A stretch of DNA of 21,531 bases from Thermoanaerobaculia bacterium (GCA_023700825.1 JAMPYE010000012.1:1-21531), one strand, 5' to 3'. Numbered from the stretch's first letter, positions 15,336 to 21,531 are shown. Numbers and translations: made by a program. Notes: generated from the sequence alone by a model not told the origin.

Positions 15336-16535
15336 TCATCTGCCGACCACGAGATACAGATCGCGCAGATTGTTGCCCGTCGGCTCCATGATAATCGCTT
15401 CGCCCAGTGCTTCGACGAGCGACCCGGAATCGCTCCGCGAGAGAATGTCGTCGACTTCGCCCGGCGGGAGTTCGAGCCCGCGCGTCACCACGATGGCGCC
15501 GGCCGGCGAGCTTCCGTCGACGCCGTCGCTGCTTCCGAACAGCGCGAGGTTCCGCCCCCGATTCTCCAGCGCGAATCGCACGGCGAGCTCGCTGCAGCGA
15601 CCGCCGCGCCCGTTGCCCGAGACCTTCACCGTCGGCTCCCCGCCCGCCACGAGCAGCTCCCCGGCTCCGAGCGTTTCGGCCTCGCGCGCGAAGAGGCGCG
15701 CCGCATCGGACACGTCCCCCGCGATCTCGCCGCCCAGGAGCCTCACTCTCAATCCCATCTCGCGCGCGATCCGCGCCGCGGAATCGACGAGTGTCGCGTT
15801 CTCGGCGATGACCTCGAACGGGATCCCCAGAGTCTTCGGCGTCTCCGGAACGTCGCCCGACCGGAGGGTCCGTGCCGCCGCGATCGACTCGGCGGTGCCG
15901 AGCGACTCGAGGATCGTCGCTGCGTCGTCATTGGTCGTCGGATCGCCGAGCGTCGGACCCGAGCCGACCATCTCGGCGCGTCCGAGCGGCACATCGGAGT
16001 AGACGAGCGTCCGCGAGGCGGGGTCGAGCAGCGCGCCGAGCCGCCCTCCTTTGATCGCCGACAGGTGCTTGCGCACTGTGTTCATCCGCGCGATGTCGAG
16101 CCCGCCGCGGACGAGCGCGCGGTTCACCGCGGCAACGAGAGCGAGGTCGAAGTGAGGCTCGAGAGGCGCTTCGAGGCAGGCCGAACCTCCGCCCGACGCG
16201 AGGACGAGGCACGGCCCGCGCATGGAGGATGCCAGTGCGATCACGGCGCGCGCGGCCTCGACACTCGGCGCCGTGACTTCGGGGTGCGACCCTCGCATCA
16301 TGCGCAATCCCGCGGGCAGCGAGCCGGAGTCGCCGTAGCCCTCCGGCGCGACGACGATCCCTCTCGGCGGAACGCCCGCGTCGACGGCGCCGCGGGCCAT
16401 GTCGACCGCGCACTTGCCGAAGGCGAGGAGGTACGCGTAAGGAGCGCCTCCCGCGCGCGCCGCGACGACCGTCGCGGGTGCGCATCGGCCGAGGGCCTCG
16501 AGGTAGATCTGGCGGAGCGCTGAGGAATCGGTCAT
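15336..16535 (-). CDS. Glycerate 2-kinase (MOFRL family)
   Basis: ATP-dependent phosphorylation of D-glycerate to 2-phosphoglycerate, linking glycerate and serine or glyoxylate metabolism to glycolysis. Family landmarks: AFGKCAVDMARGA (Lys41), LASGGGSACLEAP (113-124), MNTVRKHLSAIKGGRL (151-166), SDVPLGRAEMVGSGPTLGDP, and the C-terminal MOFRL domain with GNGRGGRCSELAVRFAL, GSSDGVDGSSPAGAIV and EPTGNNLRDLYLVV. Length is 399 from the ATG at 16535; the open frame runs on to 16781 but the extra residues are Arg/His-rich, and GGAGAT stands 6 bases before the chosen ATG. It is the first gene of the apparent glycerate kinase-tamB-bamA operon, with no obvious functional tie to envelope assembly. It is divergent from the diguanylate cyclase gene, 66 bases apart. 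Confidence 0.93.
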   Translation of the reverse strand: MTDSSALRQIYLEALGRCAPATVVAARAGGAPYAYLLAFGKCAVDMARGAVDAGVPPRGIVVAPEGYGDSGSLPAGLRMMRGSHPEVTAPSVEAARAVIALASSMRGPCLVLASGGGSACLEAPLEPHFDLALVAAVNRALVRGGLDIARMNTVRKHLSAIKGGRLGALLDPASRTLVYSDVPLGRAEMVGSGPTLGDPTTNDDAATILESLGTAESIAAARTLRSGDVPETPKTLGIPFEVIAENATLVDSAARIAREMGLRVRLLGGEIAGDVSDAARLFAREAETLGAGELLVAGGEPTVKVSGNGRGGRCSELAVRFALENRGRNLALFGSSDGVDGSSPAGAIVVTRGLELPPGEVDDILSRSDSGSLVEALGEAIIMEPTGNNLRDLYLVVGR

Positions 16536-16601
16536 CGGTATCTCCGGCACGAGATCCCGCGAACGGCTCCGTGCTAATCTCGCACGGTCCGCGGGACGCT
16601 C

Positions 16602-17873
16602 ATGGCGAGAACTCCACTGAGACGGCGTCTGTTCGTGATGACGCTGATCAATGCCGCGATGCTGCTCGGCGTCGTGCTCATTCTCACATGGCGCGCGGGG
16701 CTTGCGCAGCAGGAGTTGCGGCAGATCGTGACGAGCGGGTCTGCCGCGATCGAGCGCCTCGACCGGATTGCGTCGCTGCATGCAACGTTCCGCGTGCAGT
16801 GGTCGGCCGCCTCGGCGCGCAGCGAGCGCGAGGTGGGCGCCGCGGCCCGCACCTACGCGAGCATCCGGCAGATCGCCGTGACGGCGGACGGCGACGACCG
16901 GGTCGCGTCACTCGTCGCCCCGATCGATCGCCTCGACGCCGAACTGCGCGACGCCGCGCTCGCCTGGCGCGACTGGAGCCCCGAACGTCGTGCCACGGCC
17001 GCGCGATCCATTGCGCGGCGCTGCGAGCAGGTCGCGCGCCTTGCGGCGGCGGCTCGCGAGGCTGCACTTCGCGACCGCGACCGGCGCCTCGAGGAAATCT
17101 CGCACGACCCATCGAAGACCCGGCTCATCGCACTCGGTGTCGCCTGGATCGTCGTCGTGATGAGCGTCGCCGGAGCCGTCAGCGCGATGCGAAGGATCGT
17201 CAGCCCGCTCGAGAACCTCTCGCTCGCGGCGCAGAAGGTCGCCTCCGGCGACTACAAGGCACGCGCTCCCGTCGCCGGCGATCGCGAGATCGCCGCGCTC
17301 GGCTCGGCGTTCAACGAGATGGCCGCGCAGATTGAAGCGAACGTCGACGCGACCGAGCTGCGCGCCCGCACCGACGAGCTCTCGGGACTCCCGAATTTCC
17401 GCGCGTTCGGCGAGCATCTCGCCGAGGAGCTGGCGAGGTCCGCGCGCTACGCCCATCAGTTCGGGCTGCTCGTCTTCGACATCGATCACTTCAAGAAATA
17501 CAACGACGCGTTCGGCCACCTCGCGGGAAACGACGCGCTCGTGGAAGTCTCCGCGACGATCCGCCGGTCGCTCCGCACGGTCGACTTCCCCGCGCGCTAC
17601 GGCGGCGAGGAGTTCGTCGCGATCCTTCCCCAGGTCGACGAGGAAGGGATGCGCGTCATCGGCGAGCGCGTCAGGCAGGCGGTCGAGGCACTCCCGCCGA
17701 TCGAGGGACGGCGGCCGATCACGATCAGCATCGGCGGCGCGATCTTCCCCCTCGACGGTACGACGAGCGAAGCGCTCTTCCACGCAGCCGACGAGCGGCT
17801 GTACCAGGCGAAGGAAGGGGGACGGAACCGGGTCGTGGTGCCGTCGAGGCCGAAGGTCAGGGAGCTTTCGTAG
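16602..17873 (+). CDS. Membrane-bound diguanylate cyclase (HAMP-GGDEF)
   Basis: Makes cyclic di-GMP from two GTP, acting at the inner membrane. Order: membrane segment about residues 10-30; periplasmic helical sensor region about 31-173; second membrane segment about 174-195; HAMP linker about 196-250; GGDEF domain about 255-415. The active-site motif is GGEEF (334-338), a functional variant, and the inhibitory I-site RxxD is present five residues upstream (Arg325 to Asp328), so product feedback inhibition is expected. TDELSGLPNFRAF and FDIDHFKKYND are also canonical. No EAL domain is attached. Its stop codon overlaps the convergent marR gene by 17 bases. The start has no good Shine-Dalgarno sequence; TAATCT at 16575-16580 may be a -10. 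Sensor ligand unknown. Confidence 0.95.
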   Translation: MARTPLRRRLFVMTLINAAMLLGVVLILTWRAGLAQQELRQIVTSGSAAIERLDRIASLHATFRVQWSAASARSEREVGAAARTYASIRQIAVTADGDDRVASLVAPIDRLDAELRDAALAWRDWSPERRATAARSIARRCEQVARLAAAAREAALRDRDRRLEEISHDPSKTRLIALGVAWIVVVMSVAGAVSAMRRIVSPLENLSLAAQKVASGDYKARAPVAGDREIAALGSAFNEMAAQIEANVDATELRARTDELSGLPNFRAFGEHLAEELARSARYAHQFGLLVFDIDHFKKYNDAFGHLAGNDALVEVSATIRRSLRTVDFPARYGGEEFVAILPQVDEEGMRVIGERVRQAVEALPPIEGRRPITISIGGAIFPLDGTTSEALFHAADERLYQAKEGGRNRVVVPSRPKVRELS

Positions 17874-18312
17874 AGCCCGCTTCGGAGCCGAGAAGGCGCT
17901 CGACCGCTTCCACGAGCGTCTGACGCTCGTCGCCCGGAAGCCTGGAGAAGAACGCGTCGACCCACTTCTGGTACGCGGGACGCAGGCGCTGGATCACCTC
18001 GGTGCCGCGGCGCGTGAGCACGACCCGGCTCGAGCGAAGGTCTTCGGGGTCGTCCCCTTTCTTCACGAGGCCGACGTCCTCGAGGCGGCGCACCATCCCG
18101 GTGACGTTCTGCTTCGACACCATCATGTGGCGCGCGAGGCCGGCGAGAGTCGGCCCCTCCTCGATCGACGCGAGCGTCGTCAGGAGCATCCACTGCTGCG
18201 GCGTGATCTTCGAGCGCTCGAAGAGCGGCGCCAGATCGCGCGTCAGCGTGTTCGCGAGCCGGAGCAGCGAACCGACCGTGTCGCCTTCGCCGCCCGCTTT
18301 TCGTCGACTCAT
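17857..18312 (-). CDS. MarR-family transcriptional regulator
   Basis: A 151-residue winged-helix DNA-binding protein. The core is ITPQQWMLLTTLA, then the recognition region TLAGLARHMMVSKQNVTGMV, then the wing RRLEDVGLVKKGDDPEDLRSSRVVLTRRG, which is the typical MarR order. The start was set at the ATG at 18312 (MSRRKAGG); the open frame runs further upstream but would read through the promoter described below. The ATG sits directly on the expected transcription start, with no Shine-Dalgarno sequence, so the mRNA is probably leaderless. A perfect dyad overlaps the -10, which suggests autorepression. The divergent neighbour, a Spy/CpxP-like protein, is a plausible second target. Ligand unknown. 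Confidence 0.94.
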   Translation of the reverse strand: MSRRKAGGEGDTVGSLLRLANTLTRDLAPLFERSKITPQQWMLLTTLASIEEGPTLAGLARHMMVSKQNVTGMVRRLEDVGLVKKGDDPEDLRSSRVVLTRRGTEVIQRLRPAYQKWVDAFFSRLPGDERQTLVEAVERLLGSEAGSTKAP

Positions 18313-18315
18313 CGT

Positions 18316-18348
18316 CGTCAATCTATTGACGATCACCGGCGCTGTCAA
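18316..18348 (-). promoter_or_regulatory. marR promoter with overlapping palindromic operator
   Basis: On the minus strand a perfect -35 TTGACA (18343-18348) is followed after exactly 17 bases by TAGATT (18320-18325), and the marR ATG begins 7 bases after that. Lying over the -10 is CGTCAAT-AG-ATTGACG (18316-18331), a perfect 7+7 dyad with a 2-base centre, the size expected for a MarR dimer site. The -35 itself contains a third copy of the ATTGAC half-site, in the same orientation as one of the dyad arms. A repressor on this dyad would block RNA polymerase. Confidence 0.75.
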
Positions 18349-18472
18349 TCGCCGCGGCGCTTTCAGGGCGGTTTCTGCCTCGTGTCGACCCGGTCTCGCG
18401 CATCGAGCCGGCTTGTAAACGACCCGACGCCCCTCCGCGTCCAATCGCCAGCAACGACGAAGGAGGCAGCAA

Positions 18473-18943
18473 ATGATCGGAAAGACAATGATGGCAGTCG
18501 CCGCGGTGGCCCTGGCCGGGACCGTGGCCCTGGCGGGCGGACCGGGACGCGGAGACCAGCACGGACGGCACGGCGGACAGGATCGCCTCATGCGCCTTGC
18601 CGACGAGCTGCAGCTCAGCGACGCGCAGATCGCCGCCATGAAGGAGATGCGCCAGGCCGACCGTCAGCGCAACGAGGCGCGGCGCGACGAAGCTCAGGCT
18701 CTCGCGAAACAGTGGGTCGCGCTCAAGGACAAGGGCGACACGAAGGGCGCCGACAGGATTCAGGAGCAGCTCACCTCGATGCGCGAGGAGATGCGCATCC
18801 GCCGGCTCGCCGAGCGCGGCAAGTTCAAGGAGATCCTCACTCCCGAGCAGAAGGAAAAGCTCGAGCAGCTCAAGGCCGAGCGGCCGCGGATGGGCGAGCG
18901 TCGCGGACGCGGCGGCGACGCCCGGCCCGATCCCGAACGGTAA
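18473..18943 (+). CDS. Spy/CpxP-like periplasmic protein (LTxxQ type)
   Basis: A 156-residue exported protein: signal peptide MIGKTMMAVAAVALAGTVALA (cleavage near residue 21), then a highly charged, largely helical mature part with two LTxxQ-like turns (LQLSDAQ at 46-52 and LTPEQ at 122-126) and an Arg/Gly-rich tail. Proteins of this type (Spy, CpxP, metal-sensing relatives) act as periplasmic chaperones or as modulators of envelope stress sensors. The C-terminal RRGRGGDARPDPER has no metal-binding cluster. The start is firm: AGGAGG at 18461-18466 with a 6-base spacing. It is divergent from marR, with 160 bases between the start codons, so MarR control is possible. A strong terminator follows, indicating a one-gene transcript. 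Confidence 0.85.
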   Translation: MIGKTMMAVAAVALAGTVALAGGPGRGDQHGRHGGQDRLMRLADELQLSDAQIAAMKEMRQADRQRNEARRDEAQALAKQWVALKDKGDTKGADRIQEQLTSMREEMRIRRLAERGKFKEILTPEQKEKLEQLKAERPRMGERRGRGGDARPDPER

Positions 18944-18967
18944 CCGGAGTCACTCAGAAATCGTGCG

Positions 18968-18993
18968 CGAGCCCCGGGGAAACCCGGGGCTCG
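18968..18993 (+). terminator. Hairpin terminator after the Spy/CpxP-like gene
   Basis: A perfect 11-bp stem, CGAGCCCCGGG (18968-18978) pairing with CCCGGGGCTCG (18983-18993), closed by a GAAA loop. It lies 25 bases after the stop codon. The following TCATTTG is only weakly T-rich, so termination efficiency is uncertain, but the stem is very stable. Confidence 0.8.
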
Positions 18994-19034
18994 TCATTTG
19001 TCGGGTTGCGGGGCGTCGGTGAGAATCAACACAT

Positions 19035-19178
19035 CGAATGCAGAACGCAGAACCGCAGAATGAAGAAAGCGTAGCCTGGAGAGCACCGCCAATTACCAAC
19101 ACTTCAGTACCAGCTGCCCACGTTGAGAGCGCGGTCCGTTCTGCATTCTTCCGTTCTGCATTTTGCGTTCTGCATTCG
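19035..19178. repeat. Inverted-repeat element, copy 5 (GCAGAAC units)
   Basis: The 15 bases CGAATGCAGAACGCA (19035-19049) recur as a perfect inverted copy at 19164-19178, 114 bases apart. Beyond the perfect part, both arms continue as loose 7-8 base repeats: GCAGAAC, GCAGAACC, GCAGAAT on the left; TTCTGCATTC, TTCCG, TTCTGCATTTTGCG on the right. There is no coding sign in the interior, which is less GC-rich than the neighbouring genes. It lies between the terminator of the Spy/CpxP-like gene and the end of the ATP-grasp gene (51 bases away). The rest of the gap 18944-19229 shows nothing else. Confidence 0.65.
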
Positions 19179-19229
19179 TTGAGCTGCTCTTCGACCGATG
19201 CAGCTCCGCCGCGGGCGCTGGAAGGCCGG

Positions 19230-20258
19230 TTACAGTCCCGCTCTCCCCAGCCCGAGGTCGACGATGCGCTGGACGAGTCCCTTGTACTTGATCCCGAAGG
19301 CCTCGGCTGACGACGCGAACTCCTCGCTCTGCGCCAGATCAGGGTTCGGATTCGCCTCGAGAAAGTAGATCTCGCCGTTCGGCGTGAGGCGGTAGTCGAT
19401 TCGCGCGTAGCCGTCGAGCTCGAGATAGCGGTAGACGCGACGGCTCGCCCGCTTGATCTCGGCGATCAGCGCCGCGTCGAGATCGGCGGGCTGCTGGAAG
19501 ATGCCGCGCTTCTTCTGGTACTCGATGTTGTGCTTCACGTTCGCAGTCGCAATCGCGTGCATCCCCGGCGCGAGATTCTCGAACGTCAGCTCCCAGATCG
19601 GGAAGACGCGCACCTGCTTGTTGCCGAGCACCGAGACGTAGAGCTCGCGTCCTTCGATGAACTGTTCGGCGATCGCGTCGGAGCCGATGCTCTCGTGGAT
19701 GAAGGTGACGCGTTCGGCGAGCTTCTCGTCGGTGTCGACGATCGACGCCTGCGAGATTCCCTGGGAGCCTTCGACCCGGAGCCCCTTGACGATCAGGGGG
19801 AACTCGAGTCCTTTCGGCCTCCGGATCCTGCGTCCGCGGGGGAAGACCGCGAACGCGGGGACGCGGATCCTGTGCCACGCGACGAGCTTCTTGGAGAGCG
19901 CCTTGTCGCGCGCGAGCATCAACCCTCGCGGATGGCAGCCGGTGTAGGGCACCCGCTTGAGCTCGAGGTAACTGACGATGAGATGGTCGAGCTCGACCTG
20001 CCCATAGAACTCCTCGAGCAGGTTGAAGCAGATGTCGGGCCGGAAGTCGTCGATCATCACCCGGATCGGCTTGAGCTCGTCCTGCACGCCGAGCGGCTCG
20101 ACCGTGTGGCCGAGCTTTCGAAGCGTCGACACGACGTCGTACTCGGTCTTCCACTCGTAGATCTCCTTCTCGGAGTAGCCCTCGAGCGAGTCCGGGGGCA
20201 CGAGTGTCGGATGCATCAGCACTGCGATACGAAGCTTGCGTCTCTTTCCGCGATTCAT
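19230..20258 (-). CDS. ATP-grasp ligase, D-alanine-D-alanine-ligase-like
   Basis: A 342-residue ATP-grasp enzyme, expected to activate a carboxylate as an acyl phosphate and join it to an amine. Visible parts: N-terminal substrate domain about 1-105; nucleotide-binding lobe with FPLIVKGLRVEGSQGIS (Lys158) and AEQFIEGRELYVSVLG; metal-binding part with ARIDYR (Asp288) and FLEANPNPDL (Glu301, Asn303). All ATP and Mg ligands appear present. It is not an ordinary Ddl: the N-terminal domain (LMHPTLVPPDSLEGYSEKEIYEW) differs and there is no mur/fts context. Its ATG overlaps the stop of an HExxH peptidase gene as ATGA, so the two are co-translated and probably work on the same bond or molecule. The substrate is unknown. 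The start is set by this overlap. Confidence 0.85.
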   Translation of the reverse strand: MNRGKRRKLRIAVLMHPTLVPPDSLEGYSEKEIYEWKTEYDVVSTLRKLGHTVEPLGVQDELKPIRVMIDDFRPDICFNLLEEFYGQVELDHLIVSYLELKRVPYTGCHPRGLMLARDKALSKKLVAWHRIRVPAFAVFPRGRRIRRPKGLEFPLIVKGLRVEGSQGISQASIVDTDEKLAERVTFIHESIGSDAIAEQFIEGRELYVSVLGNKQVRVFPIWELTFENLAPGMHAIATANVKHNIEYQKKRGIFQQPADLDAALIAEIKRASRRVYRYLELDGYARIDYRLTPNGEIYFLEANPNPDLAQSEEFASSAEAFGIKYKGLVQRIVDLGLGRAGL

Positions 20259-21283
20259 AGCGCGAACCAGTTCCGTCTCGAGTAGTGGAAGTGAAGCGTG
20301 TTCGCCGTGAGGAGGATTGCGAATTCGATCCGGAGCCGCGTCTCCGGCCCGATCGCTCGCAGCTTCAGCTCCCCCGCGCGGCCGATCATGTCCTGCAGCA
20401 CCTGTTCGAGCGTGTATTCGTACTCGCCCGTCCATCGCGACACGAGCTTGCGGATGTCGGAGCGGTTCCGTCGCAGGAAGGTCGCCGCGCTCTCGCCCCG
20501 CCGCTTGCCGTCGTGCTCGACGAAGAGCTGGCGCAACCCCCGGTCGTAATCGCTGGGGTAGCTGCTGGCGTACTGCTCGCGCCGCTCGGCGTAGTGCTCG
20601 CGCAGCGTCGTCTTGAGCTGCCCGAGCGGCTCGACCCGCTTGCGCGCCAGGAGTGTAGGCTTCGCGTCGACGATCTCGCCCATGAGCTCATCGACCGTCT
20701 CGAGCTTGCTCAGCGCCGGCCATCCCTCGTAACGCTTCCGCCAGCCCGCGGGCGACTGGTGCAGCCAGACCGCGAACGTCTCCGCGAAGTCTTCGGTCGG
20801 ATGGCTCTGCGCGTAGTAGAGGCGAAGATGATGGACGTAGTGGCGGCTCGCCGGGTTCGGGCGGTAGTGCTTCGGGTACTTCTTCGTCGCGAGGCCGAAC
20901 TCCCGCTGCCAGCTCCGCTTGTAGTGCAGCCGGTAGGCGTTCTGGATCGCATGGCCGCACTCGTGTCGCATGATGCGAAGGCACTCGTCCCGCGTTCCCC
21001 CTTCGACCTCGAGCATCTGGCTCCGCTCGAGCTGCATCAGCCGCGGGTGCGCGAGATAGAACGGAACCGAGAAGCCGGCCACACCGTCGGGCGTGAACCA
21101 CTCGTTCGACAGCCACGCGTGAGGCCGGAATCCCAGCCCGCGCCGATCCAGCTCGGCGTGAAGCGCGTCGAGCCGTTCCTCGAGCCAGGTCCCTTCGATC
21201 TGAATTCCGAGATCGCGCATTCGCAGGTCGAGCAGCTGCTCGTCGGGATAGTCGGCCCATTGGGCACGTTTTGCGCGAGGCAT
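20255..21283 (-). CDS. HExxH zinc metallopeptidase-like protein of unknown substrate
   Basis: A 342-residue protein with no signal peptide or membrane segment. The zinc motif is RHECGHAIQNAY (His107, Glu108, His111), and a plausible third-ligand helix follows 50 residues on, PTEDFAETFAVWL (Glu164/Glu168), a gluzincin-like spacing. The N-terminal quarter has LGIQIEGTWLEERLDALHAELDRRGL, and the C-terminal 140 residues are Arg-rich and helical. I do not recognise a named family with confidence. It is the first gene of a two-gene unit with the ATP-grasp ligase (ATGA overlap). The ATG at 21283 has no Shine-Dalgarno sequence; TACAAT ends 6 bases upstream, again pointing to a leaderless transcript whose -35 region would fall inside repeat copy 6. 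Confidence 0.75.
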   Translation of the reverse strand: MPRAKRAQWADYPDEQLLDLRMRDLGIQIEGTWLEERLDALHAELDRRGLGFRPHAWLSNEWFTPDGVAGFSVPFYLAHPRLMQLERSQMLEVEGGTRDECLRIMRHECGHAIQNAYRLHYKRSWQREFGLATKKYPKHYRPNPASRHYVHHLRLYYAQSHPTEDFAETFAVWLHQSPAGWRKRYEGWPALSKLETVDELMGEIVDAKPTLLARKRVEPLGQLKTTLREHYAERREQYASSYPSDYDRGLRQLFVEHDGKRRGESAATFLRRNRSDIRKLVSRWTGEYEYTLEQVLQDMIGRAGELKLRAIGPETRLRIEFAILLTANTLHFHYSRRNWFAL

Positions 21284-21289
21284 GGAGTG

Positions 21290-21295
21290 ATTGTA
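21290..21295 (-). promoter_or_regulatory. Candidate -10 hexamer of the metallopeptidase-ligase operon
   Basis: Minus-strand TACAAT (5 of 6 to consensus) ends 6 bases before the ATG at 21283. The base at 21295 is directly followed by the AGGCGAR repeat units, so the region where a -35 would lie (about 21313-21318) is repeat sequence and does not match TTGACA. Confidence 0.4.
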
Positions 21296-21477
21296 AGGCG
21301 AAAGGCGAGAGGCGAGAGGCGATTAGCAGTCATGTGGAGTGCGAAAGCGAAGCTTTCGCGGCGTCGCGCAGCGCCGCACGGGTGACCGCTCACCGCCTCA
21401 TCGCCTCACCGCCTCATCGCCTCATCGCCTTTCGCCTCGTCGCCTCTCGCCTTTCGCCTCATCGCCTCGTCGCCTCC
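21296..21477 (+). repeat. Heptamer-armed inverted-repeat element, copy 6 (longest arm)
   Basis: The left arm is four exact 7-base units AGGCGAR/T (21296-21323). The right arm (21391-21476) holds eleven units ending in CGCCT with a period of 7 or 8. Between them: TTAGCAGT, ATGTGGAGTG (21332-21341), a perfect 8-bp stem with a GAA loop (21341-21348 with 21352-21359), AGCTTTCGCGGCG (21351-21363) and a second stem GCGGCG/CGCCGC (21358-21363 with 21372-21377). ATGTGGAGTG and AGCTTTCGCGGCG are shared with copy 2 in the same order, though copy 2 carries a different hairpin between them. Here the element fills a divergent promoter region rather than a gene end. Confidence 0.75.
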
Positions 21478-21494
21478 AGGAGTACGATCTCCCC

Positions 21495-21531
21495 ATGCAC
21501 CCCCTCATCTCCCTCGTCGACGCCGACATCA
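21495..21531 (+). CDS. Start of an unidentified gene, cut by the window edge
   Basis: An ATG at 21495 opens a frame reading MHPLISLVDADI to the end of the window. An AGGAG stands at 21478-21482, 12 bases upstream, which is a little far but is the only Shine-Dalgarno-like site and lies just after the last repeat unit. Twelve residues are too few to assign a family. Confidence 0.45.
   Translation, partial: MHPLISLVDADI

Noticed and set aside
13770..16523. 917-codon open frame on the plus strand opposite tamB and the glycerate kinase gene
   Set aside because: It is composed almost entirely of Arg, Asp, Pro, Glu and Ala with no recognisable domain, which is what the antisense frame of a GC-rich gene gives. 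The minus-strand genes here are clearly real.
19230..20258. Assignment as a standard D-alanine-D-alanine ligase (ddl)
   Set aside because: The ATP-grasp core fits, but the N-terminal domain differs, there is no mur/fts neighbourhood, and it is coupled to a metallopeptidase gene, so a cell-wall role is not supported.

Overview
This window is a dense, GC-rich stretch of chromosome from a bacterium with an outer membrane: it encodes a BamA/TamA-type outer-membrane protein, a TamB-like translocation protein and a periplasmic Spy/CpxP-like protein. I see no plasmid or phage genes, no tRNA, no rRNA and no CRISPR. The gene content and style (tamB next to a many-POTRA Omp85, ECF sigma/RskA pair, stand-alone hutU) would fit Acidobacteriota or a neighbouring phylum. 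That placement is an impression, not a proof.

Layout. Positions 1-123: part of a repeat element. 124-3110 (minus): yidD overlapping nth, then a multi-spanning GT-C-like membrane protein. 3191-6533 (plus): hutU, a 62-residue unknown protein, an ECF sigma factor and its overlapping RskA-like anti-sigma factor. 6769-8033 (minus): fabI and a DUF962/Mpo1-like membrane protein. 8194-16535 (minus): an apparent operon of glycerate 2-kinase, tamB and bamA/tamA; the last two overlap by 7 bases. 16602-17873 (plus): HAMP-GGDEF diguanylate cyclase, whose 3' end overlaps a convergent MarR regulator (17857-18312, minus). 18473-18943 (plus): Spy/CpxP-like protein followed by a strong hairpin terminator. 19230-21283 (minus): an HExxH metallopeptidase gene and an ATP-grasp ligase gene sharing an ATGA overlap. 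21495 to the edge: start of a plus-strand gene. No gene-free stretch exceeds 300 bases; the longest is 18944-19229.

The most unusual content is in the gaps. Six intergenic regions (1-118, 6534-6771, 7583-7733, 8085-8193, 19035-19178, 21290-21477) carry short direct repeats with a period of about 7 bases, usually as two inverted arms around a 110-165 base interior. Four of them use AGGCGAR- or AGGTCAR-type units and share recognisable interior blocks, so they look like copies of one dispersed element. Two use unrelated units (GAATTGA; GCAGAAC) but the same architecture. Five of the six touch, or lie within a few bases of, the stop codon of a gene, and in one case the repeat supplies the last codons and the stop.

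Two other things deserve attention. The ATP-grasp ligase/metallopeptidase pair looks like a small amide-bond-forming and -cleaving module of unknown substrate. Several genes (nth, the GT-C-like gene, marR, the metallopeptidase gene) have a -10-like hexamer only 6-7 bases before the start codon, suggesting leaderless transcripts. The marR case is the best supported: a perfect TTGACA with 17-base spacing and a perfect 7+7 dyad operator lying on its -10.
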